Positions 27,488 through 36,681 are shown, counted from the first letter of the stretch. The stretch: 64,000 nucleotides of DNA from G965207125 sp965207125 (GCA_965207125.1 OZ242263.1:1736001-1800000), one strand, 5' to 3'. Notes: generated by a model from the letters alone, not told the origin. Program-made: numbers and translations.

Positions 27488-28225
27488 CTAGAATCGAGGT
27501 GGAATAATCCCGGCCTGAAGCCAGCAGATGATGGTATAAATCGAAAAAACCGGTAACCCTGTCGCCTGTTTGATGTCAGACGCGTAGGGGATCATATTGG
27601 TGCATTCAAGAACAATGGCCCCAATGTCGTCGTTGTTGCTTAGCTCCATCGCGGCCTCGATAGTGTCTTGTCTTGCAAGCTCTATGTTCATTTGCTCTTC
27701 ATTGCCAAGAATGGCGCGGGTGAATTCTCGACGTCCTTCGGTGCTAGCGACTGGTGTATCAAGCGGGATATTGACCGCTTTCAGGTGATCGTCTGACAAG
27801 GAGGTATTTGATATCGTCAAAATCCCTGCGCGTTTGCCCGAAGGTAGGATTTCATTGATCAGCGGCACCTGCACCAGCGATGAGGTAATCACTGGCACGG
27901 ACACCGCCTCATTTAATGTATTTTGAACAAGGCAGAGAAACCCGCAACTTGTTGTGATGCATCCAACCCCTTCGGCCGCCAGTGTGCGCGCGGCTTCGAT
28001 GAACAGATCGAGTGTGTTTTCAGCATGTTGATAAACCACCTCGCCCGGCGATGCGTTGCGGACAATGTGATAATGCACCGGAAAAGGCCAAGTAGAAGCA
28101 TGACCTATATCACCATGAATCCGGGGAAAGCGCGTATCGAGCATCAGGATACCGACTGCTGCGCCGTAAAACGTCGAGCCGCCTGTGGCGACGGCTGGAT
28201 ATGTAGCATTCGTGCGGTTTTCCAT
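27488..28225 (-). CDS. Asp/Glu/hydantoin racemase-family protein
   Basis: A 245-residue protein of the Asp/Glu racemase superfamily. The two cysteine positions used for acid-base chemistry appear in TTSCGFLCLVQ and LECTNMIPYA. GDIGHASTWPFPV near the N-terminus resembles AroM/maleate-isomerase-like members. The ATG at 28225 is preferred over TTG 28246, because an AAGAG sits upstream of it. It is divergent from a D-amino-acid-dehydrogenase-like gene, which fits racemisation before oxidation. A decarboxylase or isomerase role cannot be excluded. Confidence 0.8.
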   Translation of the reverse strand: MENRTNATYPAVATGGSTFYGAAVGILMLDTRFPRIHGDIGHASTWPFPVHYHIVRNASPGEVVYQHAENTLDLFIEAARTLAAEGVGCITTSCGFLCLVQNTLNEAVSVPVITSSLVQVPLINEILPSGKRAGILTISNTSLSDDHLKAVNIPLDTPVASTEGRREFTRAILGNEEQMNIELARQDTIEAAMELSNNDDIGAIVLECTNMIPYASDIKQATGLPVFSIYTIICWLQAGIIPPRF

Positions 28226-28270
28226 CTTATCAACTCTTGATAACAAAGCGAGACTACGTCACTTATCATA

Positions 28271-28300
28271 TTGACACAATAACAACCATTCGCTCATTAT
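28271..28300 (+). promoter_or_regulatory. Promoter candidate for the dehydrogenase-TRAP operon
   Basis: TTGACA (28271-28276), an 18-nt spacer and CATTAT (28295-28300, 4 of 6) lie 58 nt before the ATG at 28358, in the divergent region facing the racemase-family gene. The -35 element is a perfect match to consensus. Confidence 0.45.
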
Positions 28301-28357
28301 TTTTCATCGGTAATCAAGTTTGGCAATTTAGCCCAATCATCAAGCAACATCGAGAAT

Positions 28358-29671
28358 ATGGCAAAACAGCAATCATCAGAAAAACTATCGACTTCGGAAA
28401 AATTATCCATTGCTATTATTGGCGGCGGTATAGTCGGCGTTAGCACCGCGCTCTATTTGCAACGCGCGGGGCATGACGTGACTATATTTGACAAAGTGGG
28501 GGTGGCTGAGGGTGCAAGTTCTGGTAATGGCGGAATTCTCGCGGCCTCGTCAATCGTTCCCATCACTACTCCGGGTTTGCTTAAACAACTGCCCGGGATG
28601 GTGCTGAACCCGAATGAGCCGCTTTTTCTCAAATGGCGTTATTTGCCCAAATTGACGCCATGGCTTATTCGCTTTTTATCCCACGCTAATCATCGCGATG
28701 CGATGCGGACAGCCGCAAGCCTCAATCCGATTATCGGCAACGCTTTGCAGGATCATCAGGCCCTCGCCGCTGGAACCCGTGCTGAACGCTGGATTGTTCC
28801 GAGCGATTATCTTTATGTCTATAAAAGCCGTCGCCATTTTGAGGCTGACGCTTTTACTTGGAATCTACGGCGTGAGCATGGCTTTGAGTGGAGTGAAATG
28901 GACGCCGAAGCGGTGCAGAATTACGACCCTAACGTATCGGATAGCCATCAATTCGCTGTATGTCTTAGCAAGCATGGCTATATCACAAGCCCTGCGGATT
29001 ACGTCAAAGATCTTGCGGCGGAGTTTGAGGCTAAAGGCGGACGGGTGATCATTGCCGATGTCGAGGATATAGCCAGCAACGCAGGGCAAGTAGTAGGCGT
29101 TCGGGCGGGCGGGGATATTCATCGCGCTGACCGGGTTGTTTTAACGGCGGGTATTTGGTCGGGGAGACTGGCTAAAAAATTTGGCTTGTCGCTTCCTTTG
29201 GAAACTGAACGTGGCTATCACGTGGAATTATGGGAGCCAAATTTCATGCCCCGTGCGCCGTTGATGGTTGCATCAAGGCGATTCGTTATTACGCCAATGC
29301 AGGGACGGATTAGACTTGCGGGTATTGTTGAATTAGGTGGAATTAATGCGGCCCCTTCTAAAGCGCCGATAAAATTGCTTATCCGCAATATCATCGAAAT
29401 CATGCCGGGTCTTAGGTGGAAAGAAACCACAAACTGGATAGGTTTTCGCCCATCGCTAAGCGATTCCACCCCCATTATCAGTGAGGTTGAGGCAATCAAG
29501 GGGCTATTTATGGGGTTCGGGCATCACCATGTTGGCTTGACCGGCGGCCCGAAAACTGGGCAGATTCTTGCCTTGATGGTTCAGGGCATGACGCCCAATA
29601 CTGATATTTCTCCCTATTCTGTAAAAAGATTTGCAAAAAAAAATGCGAAGGGTTTTAATACCTCTCAATAA
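28358..29671 (+). CDS. FAD-dependent D-amino acid dehydrogenase-like oxidoreductase
   Basis: A 437-residue DAO-family flavoprotein. IIGGGIVGVSTALYLQRAG binds the ADP part of FAD, and EGASSGNGGILAASS is the DadA-type second motif. The C-terminal GFGHHHVGLTGGPKTGQI closes the flavin site. Members oxidise D-amino acids or secondary amines, typically passing electrons to the respiratory chain. A TRAP transporter operon follows after 19 nt and a racemase-family gene is divergent, so uptake, racemisation and oxidation of an amino acid is a reasonable inference. Confidence 0.9.
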   Translation: MAKQQSSEKLSTSEKLSIAIIGGGIVGVSTALYLQRAGHDVTIFDKVGVAEGASSGNGGILAASSIVPITTPGLLKQLPGMVLNPNEPLFLKWRYLPKLTPWLIRFLSHANHRDAMRTAASLNPIIGNALQDHQALAAGTRAERWIVPSDYLYVYKSRRHFEADAFTWNLRREHGFEWSEMDAEAVQNYDPNVSDSHQFAVCLSKHGYITSPADYVKDLAAEFEAKGGRVIIADVEDIASNAGQVVGVRAGGDIHRADRVVLTAGIWSGRLAKKFGLSLPLETERGYHVELWEPNFMPRAPLMVASRRFVITPMQGRIRLAGIVELGGINAAPSKAPIKLLIRNIIEIMPGLRWKETTNWIGFRPSLSDSTPIISEVEAIKGLFMGFGHHHVGLTGGPKTGQILALMVQGMTPNTDISPYSVKRFAKKNAKGFNTSQ

Positions 29672-29690
29672 ATACTTAGGAGGATTTATA

Positions 29691-30677
29691 ATGCGCTTTA
29701 ACAAAAAAATGGCCGCCGTTGCTGCGGTGATCACCGCAGCCGTAGGGGCGGCCTCGTCGGCTTATGCTGAAAAATGGGACATGCCGATGGCTTATTCCGC
29801 TTCAAATTATCACTCAGTAACTGGCATCGAGTTCGCTCAATGCGTTACCACTGGCACTGGTGGGGGGATTGAAATTACTGTCCATCCATCAGGTTCACTG
29901 ATCAAAGGCGCGGATATCAAGCGCGCTATTCAAACCGGACAAGTTCCGATTGGTGAGCGCCTGCTTTCAGGACACCAGAATGAAAACACTCTTTTTGGTT
30001 ATGACTCCGTTCCCTTTCTAGCGACTTCGTTTGATGATTCGGACAAACTGTGGAAAGCGGCAAAGCCCTCCATCGAGGGTATTCTTGATGAGCAGAATCT
30101 GACTCTGCTTTACACTGTGCCATGGCCTCCGCAAGGGATTTATTTCGATCGTGATGTTAATTCTGTTGCTGATATGGAGGGGATTAAATTCCGTTCATAC
30201 AACAATACCACGACACGTTTTGCTGAATTGACTGGAATGCTCCCCGTGGTGATTGAGGCTGCTGAAATATCACAGGCTTTTGCGACTGGTGTGGCTGAAT
30301 CGATGATCTCATCGGGGGCCACTGGTTATGATCGTAAGATCTGGGAAGTTGTTAGCAATTTTTATGAAGTGAATTCGTGGTTGCCACGCAACTATATCAT
30401 GGTCAATACCGACGTCTGGAACAATACCGATGGTGCCCATCAAAATGTTGTCAGAGGCTGTGCTTCGCTCGCCAAATACGCTGGTGCGTGGCGCGCTAAG
30501 GAATATACCGGCTTTTCAGTCTCACAACTGGCGGCTAATGGTATGAAAGTCCAGGACGCGAGTGACCAACTCAAAGCCGATTTTGGAAGAGTTGGTGATG
30601 AGATGTCCAGAGAATGGCTCGAAGGCGCGGGTGCTGAAGGACAAGTTATCATAGATGCCTATAAAGCACTGCGGTAG
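29691..30677 (+). CDS. dctP: TRAP transporter substrate-binding protein DctP
   Basis: A 328-residue periplasmic solute receptor. The signal peptide spans about residues 1-26 (ends SSAYA). FRSYNNTTTRFAELTGMLPVVIEAAEISQA, split here as SYNNTT and GMLPVVIEAAEISQA, is the TRAP motif with the ligand Arg just before it. The ATG at 29691 follows AGGAGG by 6 nt and is chosen over an upstream in-frame start at 29631, which lies within the preceding gene. It belongs to an operon with DctQ and DctM. Confidence 0.95.
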   Translation: MRFNKKMAAVAAVITAAVGAASSAYAEKWDMPMAYSASNYHSVTGIEFAQCVTTGTGGGIEITVHPSGSLIKGADIKRAIQTGQVPIGERLLSGHQNENTLFGYDSVPFLATSFDDSDKLWKAAKPSIEGILDEQNLTLLYTVPWPPQGIYFDRDVNSVADMEGIKFRSYNNTTTRFAELTGMLPVVIEAAEISQAFATGVAESMISSGATGYDRKIWEVVSNFYEVNSWLPRNYIMVNTDVWNNTDGAHQNVVRGCASLAKYAGAWRAKEYTGFSVSQLAANGMKVQDASDQLKADFGRVGDEMSREWLEGAGAEGQVIIDAYKALR

Positions 30678-30686
30678 TCTTTCAAG

Positions 30687-31217
30687 ATGGCGGTCGCTAT
30701 GGCACGTCTAAGGCAAGTACTCGATGGACTTTACTTTGCGTCAGGCGTAGCCGCCGCGCTGTTTCTAATTGCGATTCTTGTTTTGATTGTTCTGCAGATG
30801 TTGGCGCGTTGGACGGGGTTTGTTTTCCCCGGCGCGCCCAATTATGCCGGATATTCCATGGCGGCGGCTAGCTTTCTCGCCTTCGCGACCGCTCTTACCC
30901 GGGGCACCCATATTCGCGTTTCTCTGCTGCTCAATGTGGTGCCGAAATTCTGGAATAAAATGCTTAATATCTGGTGCTATGCGATCGGCACGGTGGTGGC
31001 GTGGTATGTTGTTTATTACGCTTTTCAATTCACATATTGGTCGTGGAAGTTTACCGAGGTATCTCAAGGGCAGGACGCGACCCCAGTCTGGATTCCTCAG
31101 GCCATCATGGTGACCGGTGCGACCGTTCTGGCTATCGCCCTGACCGATAATCTTCTCCATTTGATTTTTTCAGGACAAGAGCGGGTTACAAAATCCACTC
31201 TTGAGTCCCTCGAATAG
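30687..31217 (+). CDS. dctQ: TRAP transporter small permease DctQ
   Basis: A 176-residue membrane protein with four hydrophobic helices (about residues 15-38, 50-70, 90-112 and 135-155). LQMLARWTGFVFPGAPNY is the DctQ signature between helices 1 and 2. It starts 9 nt after dctP and its stop lies 10 nt before dctM. It couples the binding protein to the large permease in the inner membrane. Confidence 0.93.
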   Translation: MAVAMARLRQVLDGLYFASGVAAALFLIAILVLIVLQMLARWTGFVFPGAPNYAGYSMAAASFLAFATALTRGTHIRVSLLLNVVPKFWNKMLNIWCYAIGTVVAWYVVYYAFQFTYWSWKFTEVSQGQDATPVWIPQAIMVTGATVLAIALTDNLLHLIFSGQERVTKSTLESLE

Positions 31218-31227
31218 GCTGGATGTT

Positions 31228-32541
31228 ATGGAAAATATCGCCATCATTATCCTTTTTCTGTTCGTCCTTTTTACCTTGCTTGGAACAGGGGTTTGGGTAG
31301 GGCTCGCGCTGATGGGCGTCGCTTGGGTCGGGATGGAGTTGTTTACCACCCGCCCGGTTGGCGATGTTATGATGACCACAATATGGTCATCGTCATCGTC
31401 TTGGACCTTAACCGCCTTACCGCTGTTTATCTGGATGGGCGAAATACTCTATAGAACGCGATTATCCGAAGATATGTTCAGAGGCTTATCGCCTTGGATG
31501 GGCAGATTGCCCGGCGGGTTGGTGCATGCCAACATCGTAGGCTGTACGGTTTTTGCTGCGGTCTCGGGGTCATCCGCTGCGACTTTAACCACGGTCGGTA
31601 AGATGTCAGTCCCTGAATTGCGGCGGCGCAACTACCCCGAAACCATGATTATTGGCACATTGGCAGGGGCGGCGACTTTGGGGTTGATGATCCCGCCGTC
31701 ACTGATCCTGATCGTTTATGGCGTTACCATCAACGAATCCATTAAAAAACTGTTTTTCGCAGGCGTTATGCCCGGGCTTGTTCTCGCCGCTATGTTTATG
31801 ACTTATGTCGCGATCTACTCTAAGGTCTCCTCTAAGTGGAAGCCCATTCTCGATGAGAAAATGAGTTTTGTTGAAAAAGTCAGAAACTCAAAATTCCTGC
31901 TGCCGGTTATATGTCTTATTTTAGTGGTGATCGGCTCGATGTATTTCGGCTTTGCGACCGCGACCGAAGCTGCGGCTTTTGGTGTGATTGGTGCGTTGAC
32001 TCTCGCTACAATGCAGGGCACGCTGACCTTTCGGAGTTTTGGGCAAAGTTTGATGGGGGCCACCAGAACCTCAGCCATGATCGCGCTAATTTTGGCAGGT
32101 GCTGCGTTTTTATCTCTGGCCATGGGGTTTACTGGTTTGCCTCGAAGCTTGGCTAATCTGATCGCTGAATGGGAGCTTAGCCGTATAGAACTGCTCTTAG
32201 TTTTGCTGGTTTTTTATATCGTATTGGGCATGTTTCTTGATGGCATATCATCGGTTGTTCTGACGATGGCGGTGGTCGAGCCGATGATCAGGCAAGCCGG
32301 CATAGACCTTATCTGGTTCGGTATTTTCGTTGTCGTGGTTGTTGAGATGGCACAAATCACACCGCCGATCGGCTTTAATCTGTTCGTTCTGCAAGGGATG
32401 ACGGATCATGAAATGAGTTTTATTGCACGTGCTGGATTCCCCATGTTTTTGATTATGGTGGCGATGGTGTTCGTTCTGATACTTTTCCCTGGAATCGCCA
32501 CGTGGCTACCCGATAATCTGCGTGAGCTGCGCTCGGGATAA
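31228..32541 (+). CDS. dctM: TRAP transporter large permease DctM
   Basis: A 437-residue permease with about 12 membrane segments. SGSSAATLTTVGKMSVPEL, GTLAGAATLGLMIPPSL and the C-terminal EMAQITPPIGFNLFVLQG are DctM signatures with sodium- and substrate-site residues. The ATG at 31228 is chosen over TTG 31201, which lies within dctQ. It completes a three-gene TRAP transporter whose ligand is probably an amino or organic acid, judging from the adjacent flavoenzyme. Confidence 0.95.
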   Translation: MENIAIIILFLFVLFTLLGTGVWVGLALMGVAWVGMELFTTRPVGDVMMTTIWSSSSSWTLTALPLFIWMGEILYRTRLSEDMFRGLSPWMGRLPGGLVHANIVGCTVFAAVSGSSAATLTTVGKMSVPELRRRNYPETMIIGTLAGAATLGLMIPPSLILIVYGVTINESIKKLFFAGVMPGLVLAAMFMTYVAIYSKVSSKWKPILDEKMSFVEKVRNSKFLLPVICLILVVIGSMYFGFATATEAAAFGVIGALTLATMQGTLTFRSFGQSLMGATRTSAMIALILAGAAFLSLAMGFTGLPRSLANLIAEWELSRIELLLVLLVFYIVLGMFLDGISSVVLTMAVVEPMIRQAGIDLIWFGIFVVVVVEMAQITPPIGFNLFVLQGMTDHEMSFIARAGFPMFLIMVAMVFVLILFPGIATWLPDNLRELRSG

Positions 32542-32546
32542 CGCGT

Positions 32547-33221
32547 TTAATCGCCGGTCACCGGGAAAAAACCACCTTTTGTCTCATCATATGTGAGCAT
32601 TTCCCCGCCACCGATATCATGCCAAGCGCCATGCAGGGTTAGTCTTTCATCCGCGACCGCCTCCTTAATAAAAGGAAACGCCATCAGATTGTCGAGGGAG
32701 TGCACGATGCTGCGTTGCTCTAACTCTTTAATCCGCTCATCGTCGCTTTTACCTTGGCCGAGACCATCATAGGCGGGCTGCAGAATCTCAAGCCATTTGG
32801 TGATAAAAGTAGATGCGTCGCGGGGTTTTTCATCGCTCTTGTTGCAGACGTGATATCCATAATGAACCCCGCCGCAATTTGAATGACCCAGCACCAATAA
32901 ATGTGAGATTTTCAAAACTGTCACCGCATATTCGATGGCCGCCGATGTGCCGTGATGGTCACCATCGGGGCTAAAGGGTGGGATAAGATTAGCGATATTG
33001 CGATGAATAAAAAAATCACCGGACTCGCCGCCGAAAAGCGACATGGCGTGAACGCGGCTATCACAGCACGAAATAATCATTGATCTTGGATGCTGCCCGC
33101 TCTCAGCCAGATTCTGATACCAGCTTTTGTTTTCTTGATAATCGATCTTGCGCCATTTCTGATACCGATTGCTCAGATAAGATGGCAGAGGACGAATTAG
33201 GTTGGATGATTTACCACGCAT
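32547..33221 (-). CDS. Beta-class carbonic anhydrase
   Basis: A 224-residue zinc enzyme that interconverts carbon dioxide and bicarbonate. Zinc ligands are in CCDSRVH (Cys52, Asp54, Arg56 pairing) and GHSNCGGV. FIHRNIANLIPPF and AIEYAVTVLKISHLLVLGHS are conserved strands and helices of the fold. The N-terminus lacks a signal peptide. It is convergent with dctM (5 nt gap) and followed by a DUF1028-Rieske-RidA gene set on the same strand. Bicarbonate supply or pH balance are plausible roles. Confidence 0.94.
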   Translation of the reverse strand: MRGKSSNLIRPLPSYLSNRYQKWRKIDYQENKSWYQNLAESGQHPRSMIISCCDSRVHAMSLFGGESGDFFIHRNIANLIPPFSPDGDHHGTSAAIEYAVTVLKISHLLVLGHSNCGGVHYGYHVCNKSDEKPRDASTFITKWLEILQPAYDGLGQGKSDDERIKELEQRSIVHSLDNLMAFPFIKEAVADERLTLHGAWHDIGGGEMLTYDETKGGFFPVTGD

Positions 33222-33242
33222 TATTGTTACGCATCGCCATTG

Positions 33243-33920
33243 TTACGCATCGCCGGGGACGCCATAACTCGGCGCGGCGTCCGGATTAATCGCACGGGAC
33301 AGATAATCACCCATCTGCGGTGCGTAATCATGCCAAAGATCGCGCAGGTGTTCTCCCGGACAAGCATCGGTCCAATCAACGCGCAAATCGACCAGAGGCC
33401 AAGGGTGCTGGTCAGCGACAATCACTGCGGATGAATGGGTAGGTCCTTCCTCGCCACCAGCCTCGATGCCCGCGAGTAGTGCGGTGATTAACCTCTCGGC
33501 CAAATGCACCTCGGGATTGGCAATAAAACTATCGGTCATGCTTTTCGGGATTCCCTCATGGCGCAGCAGATTGCCAGCGGCCACACAGTCTATATCGCGG
33601 TTGATCGCATTGGTGCCGAGAATCTTCTCGCCGGTAAAAACGCCAATGCTGCCGTTGCAATCGACCGCCGCCACTTGTCTGTATTTTGCGTGCTCGCGGG
33701 TTTTTATCACGGCGTCAACCGCATCACTGGCTGGTACGCCCTCGAGCATCAGCGCGAGCACGTCAGGGCCGATGGTTGGGTCAGTTACGTTCTGGGTGGT
33801 GACCGCCCCCGCGCCTGCCATAGCGTAAGGACAACGACTGCCAACTGCGATGCTTGAAGTGGTGATGGCCACGCCAGTCATGTTGGTTTTAGCGCAACGT
33901 CCGAGGATTGAGAAGGTCAT
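33243..33920 (-). CDS. DUF1028 family protein
   Basis: A 225-residue protein of the DUF1028 family, which has an Ntn-hydrolase-like fold. TFSILGRC at the N-terminus, GVAITTSSIAVGSRCPYA and AGAVTTQNVTDPTIG are the family signatures. GTNAINRDIDCVAAGNLL marks the middle. Its function is not established; genes of this family often sit beside peptidases, RidA and amine or amino-acid catabolism. It overlaps the Rieske gene by 4 nt (ATGA), so the two are coupled. Confidence 0.9.
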   Translation of the reverse strand: MTFSILGRCAKTNMTGVAITTSSIAVGSRCPYAMAGAGAVTTQNVTDPTIGPDVLALMLEGVPASDAVDAVIKTREHAKYRQVAAVDCNGSIGVFTGEKILGTNAINRDIDCVAAGNLLRHEGIPKSMTDSFIANPEVHLAERLITALLAGIEAGGEEGPTHSSAVIVADQHPWPLVDLRVDWTDACPGEHLRDLWHDYAPQMGDYLSRAINPDAAPSYGVPGDA

Positions 33921-35080
33921 GAGCGGTTGTCTTTTGAGCAGAGTTTTCGGGCGAGATAGTTGACAAATTCATGATTTTCACGCTCAAGCCAGCTCAGCGG
34001 CCCTGGTGATGCCATCGGCGCTTGGGCCCCTTTGAAAATTCCCTCGACGACAAAACGATCTTCCTCTTGCACCCGATCAAGAAACTCTTTTGTTTCGGTG
34101 ATCAGCGCTTCCCGATTATCGCTCGTCTCTAGTACTTCTGGGGCTAACGCCGCCCCGTAAATAATCCGCACCTGATCGCCCCCCTCAGGGTGCAATGACA
34201 GATACCAAAGATGATCAGGCGCGAGCACATACATATGGCTTGGAAACACTGTCGGCATGATCGAGGTCTTGCGCCATTTGCCGGTAAGGGTGGTATTATT
34301 AGGATGCGCTAAGCCAACTGGTACGTCTGATTTTTTGGTGAAATACTGATAAGTAAAATGCTCGAAATTACCGCGTTCATCGAACTCGGTATCCAGCACT
34401 GGAAAATACGCACCAACCGTTCCCCTATGCGCCACGGGCAGATGATAGCCTTCCATAAAATTCTCGGTCAGGGATTTCCAATTCGTCTGCCAGACGTGTT
34501 CTTCTCTGAAAATCGTTATGTAGCGGTCTGGCCGGTAACGCGAGACAAGAGGCGTTAATGCGGCAAGGCGTTCGGCGACTGGAATGGCGGCTTGATCAAG
34601 GGAGACATAAATCCAGCCCTCGTAAACCTCGCATCGTGTTTCAGGTAAACGAATAGACGCCTGATCAAAGCAGGTAGTTTTATCCATATACGGTGCTTTG
34701 AGCAATCGCCCATCGCGATGATATGTCCAAGCGTGGTAGGGGCAGGTGAATTTTTTGGCATTACCCCGGCCCTCCACCAGCTGCATCATTCGATGACGAC
34801 AGACATTTGAGAGGGCCTTGATCTGGTGATCATCGCCTCTGATGATGATCAGAGGCTGGCTACCGATCTCGGTGGTCATGTAATCGCCGATCTCAGCGAC
34901 ATCGTCAGCCCGTCCGATGCAAATCCATTCCGTATTGAAAATGCGTTCCTGCTCGAAGGCGGCGATGGCGGGGGCGGTGTACATCGCTTTCGGCATTGCG
35001 GTCGCTTCAGCAAGCGGCCGGGCGGCGAGGCGACTAAGTGAGGCTAAGGTTTCCGTGATTTCTGTCAGTGCTTGCGTCAT
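33917..35080 (-). CDS. Rieske non-heme iron oxygenase, alpha subunit
   Basis: A 387-residue oxygenase component. The Rieske 2Fe-2S ligands lie in NVCRHRMMQ and CPYHAWTYH (C-x-H and C-x2-H spaced normally). The mononuclear iron His residues lie in NFMEGYHLPVAH. The C-terminal SRPBCC domain is complete. The protein resembles quaternary-ammonium and choline-type monooxygenases at family level. No ferredoxin reductase gene is adjacent, so electrons must come from elsewhere. It overlaps ridA and the DUF1028 gene by 4 nt each, forming a tight operon. Confidence 0.92.
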   Translation of the reverse strand: MTQALTEITETLASLSRLAARPLAEATAMPKAMYTAPAIAAFEQERIFNTEWICIGRADDVAEIGDYMTTEIGSQPLIIIRGDDHQIKALSNVCRHRMMQLVEGRGNAKKFTCPYHAWTYHRDGRLLKAPYMDKTTCFDQASIRLPETRCEVYEGWIYVSLDQAAIPVAERLAALTPLVSRYRPDRYITIFREEHVWQTNWKSLTENFMEGYHLPVAHRGTVGAYFPVLDTEFDERGNFEHFTYQYFTKKSDVPVGLAHPNNTTLTGKWRKTSIMPTVFPSHMYVLAPDHLWYLSLHPEGGDQVRIIYGAALAPEVLETSDNREALITETKEFLDRVQEEDRFVVEGIFKGAQAPMASPGPLSWLERENHEFVNYLARKLCSKDNRS

Positions 35081-35493
35081 TCGGGAATCACCGCTGTTAC
35101 TTCTATTTCAACCAGCCATTCAGGACGCGCCAAGGCAGGTACCGCTAGCCCTGTGGAGCATGGAAACACCCCTTTTAACCATTGCCCCATCTCACGATAA
35201 ACCGCCTCGCGATGTCGAACATCGGTCACATATACCACAATCCGGCAGATAGTTTCCATGCTCGCTCCACATTCTTCGAGCAGCATTTTAATGTTTTGCA
35301 TCGTCTTTTCAGTCTGCCGGGCGGGGTCGCCCATATGGAGGGATTCGCGGGTATCGAGATCTTGGGAGACTTGGCCGCGCAAAAACACCATCGTCCCCTT
35401 AGCGACCACCGCCTGACAAAGATCATTATCGAGGTTCTGCTCTGGGTAGGTTTCTTTGGTGTTAAAAGGTCTGACGCGTTTATGGATAGGCAT
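35077..35493 (-). CDS. ridA: RidA-family enamine/imine deaminase
   Basis: A 138-residue RidA/YjgF-fold protein. FLRGQVSQDLDTRES and the C-terminal ALARPEWLVEIEVTAV contain the family Arg and Glu positions. Members hydrolyse reactive enamines or imines such as 2-aminoacrylate formed by PLP dehydratases. Divergently, 158 nt away, lies a serine/threonine-dehydratase-like gene that would form such intermediates. GGGAG precedes the ATG. The N-terminal MPIHKRVRPFNTK segment also resembles RidA paralogues linked to catabolic operons. Confidence 0.92.
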   Translation of the reverse strand: MPIHKRVRPFNTKETYPEQNLDNDLCQAVVAKGTMVFLRGQVSQDLDTRESLHMGDPARQTEKTMQNIKMLLEECGASMETICRIVVYVTDVRHREAVYREMGQWLKGVFPCSTGLAVPALARPEWLVEIEVTAVIPE

Positions 35494-35564
35494 TTTTTAC
35501 TCCCACGAAGATTCCAAATATTATCCTATTTCTTTTTTTTGGGTTTTTCAAGCAATCTGAAATG

Positions 35565-35627
35565 GGATTGGCGATAAAAAACTTCATAGGATAAGCGGTA
35601 AAAAAACCTCATAGGATTGGCATTTGG
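35565..35627. repeat. Tandem ~25-bp repeats in the ridA/dehydratase divergent region
   Basis: Two and a half head-to-tail copies: 35565-35588, 35589-35613 and partial 35614-35627. Each begins GGAT and the first two end in TCATA, with an A-rich centre. A reverse copy of the boundary (ATCCTAT) occurs at 35523-35529. Such phased repeats are typical operator arrays and end 24 nt before the dehydratase ATG. The regulator is unknown and not encoded nearby. Confidence 0.55.
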
Positions 35628-35651
35628 TTTTGAGTAGCATATCATGGCGGT

Positions 35652-36674
35652 ATGTTTTCTGGCTTTCCCGAAATACCCACAGCTGATCTGATCAATAACG
35701 CCCGGCAGGCCGTCAAAGATCACCTTGTTTATACCCCTGTTCTCGAACTTGCATCGAGCAAAATAAAATCATATTTACCATCCGGCAGCAGGTTTTATCT
35801 CAAGCTGGAGATTTTTCAACACACCGGCAGTTTTAAGGCGCGCGGCAATTATATCGGCCTCGCGGGTCTTACGCCTGAAGAGCAATCGATGGGGGTTGTT
35901 ACCGCGAGTGGTGGTAATCACGGCCTTGCCCTTGCCTGGGCCGCCCAGGCGAGGGGGGTTGCGTGCAAAGTTGTGATGAGTGAAGCCACTGACCTTATGC
36001 GTATTCAGGGATGCCGCGATCTTGGCGCCGAAGTCATTCTCAAACCCGATGTTGCTGCTGTGTTCAGCGAGGCTGAACGGATCGCCCGCGAGGAAAAACG
36101 CCGCTTTATGCACCCCTATAATGACCATAATATGATCATGGGTGCGGCGGTATGCGGGGCGGAAATTATCGAGAGCACCCCGCAACAAGATGTTATTATT
36201 CTGCCTATTGGCGGGGGTGGATTAATCGCGGGGGTGGCCTCGGCGTTCAAAGCATTTAGCCCTACAACCACGGTGATCGGCGTTGAGCCTAAAGGCGCTG
36301 ATAGTATGAAACGCAGTTTTAGTGCTGGAAAACCGATTAAACTTGATAAAACCGCCAGCATCGCCGATAGCCTCGCCGCCCTCGAAACTTTGCCCTATAG
36401 TTTCGGCATCGCACGGCAATGTGTTGATGAGATCATTACCATTGATGATGATCTGATGGCGTCCATGATGCTGCGGATGCGCGATAGCCTATCATTGATG
36501 GTCGAGCCTGCTTGTGCCGCCTCTCTGGCTGCGGCCTTGGGGCCTTTGGCGGGGAGGCTTGGGGGCAAGAGTGTTGGGGTGATCGCCTGTGGGTCTAATA
36601 TCAGCTCTGAAGGATGGCATCGCCGTGTTGATGGTGTGGCGGCTTTTGGCGATAAAAACGCGATAAAAACATAA
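35652..36674 (+). CDS. PLP-dependent serine/threonine dehydratase-like ammonia-lyase
   Basis: A 340-residue fold-type II PLP enzyme. The PLP lysine is Lys62 in HTGSFKARGN, the phosphate-binding loop is PIGGGGLIAG near residue 184, and ASGGNHGLALAWAAQ follows the lysine region. No C-terminal ACT domain is present, so it is not allosteric IlvA. Candidates are catabolic threonine/serine dehydratase, hydroxyaspartate ammonia-lyase or an EutB-like ectoine-pathway lyase. The divergent ridA supports formation of an enamine product. Confidence 0.9.
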   Translation: MFSGFPEIPTADLINNARQAVKDHLVYTPVLELASSKIKSYLPSGSRFYLKLEIFQHTGSFKARGNYIGLAGLTPEEQSMGVVTASGGNHGLALAWAAQARGVACKVVMSEATDLMRIQGCRDLGAEVILKPDVAAVFSEAERIAREEKRRFMHPYNDHNMIMGAAVCGAEIIESTPQQDVIILPIGGGGLIAGVASAFKAFSPTTTVIGVEPKGADSMKRSFSAGKPIKLDKTASIADSLAALETLPYSFGIARQCVDEIITIDDDLMASMMLRMRDSLSLMVEPACAASLAAALGPLAGRLGGKSVGVIACGSNISSEGWHRRVDGVAAFGDKNAIKT

Positions 36675-36681
36675 TGAAAAC

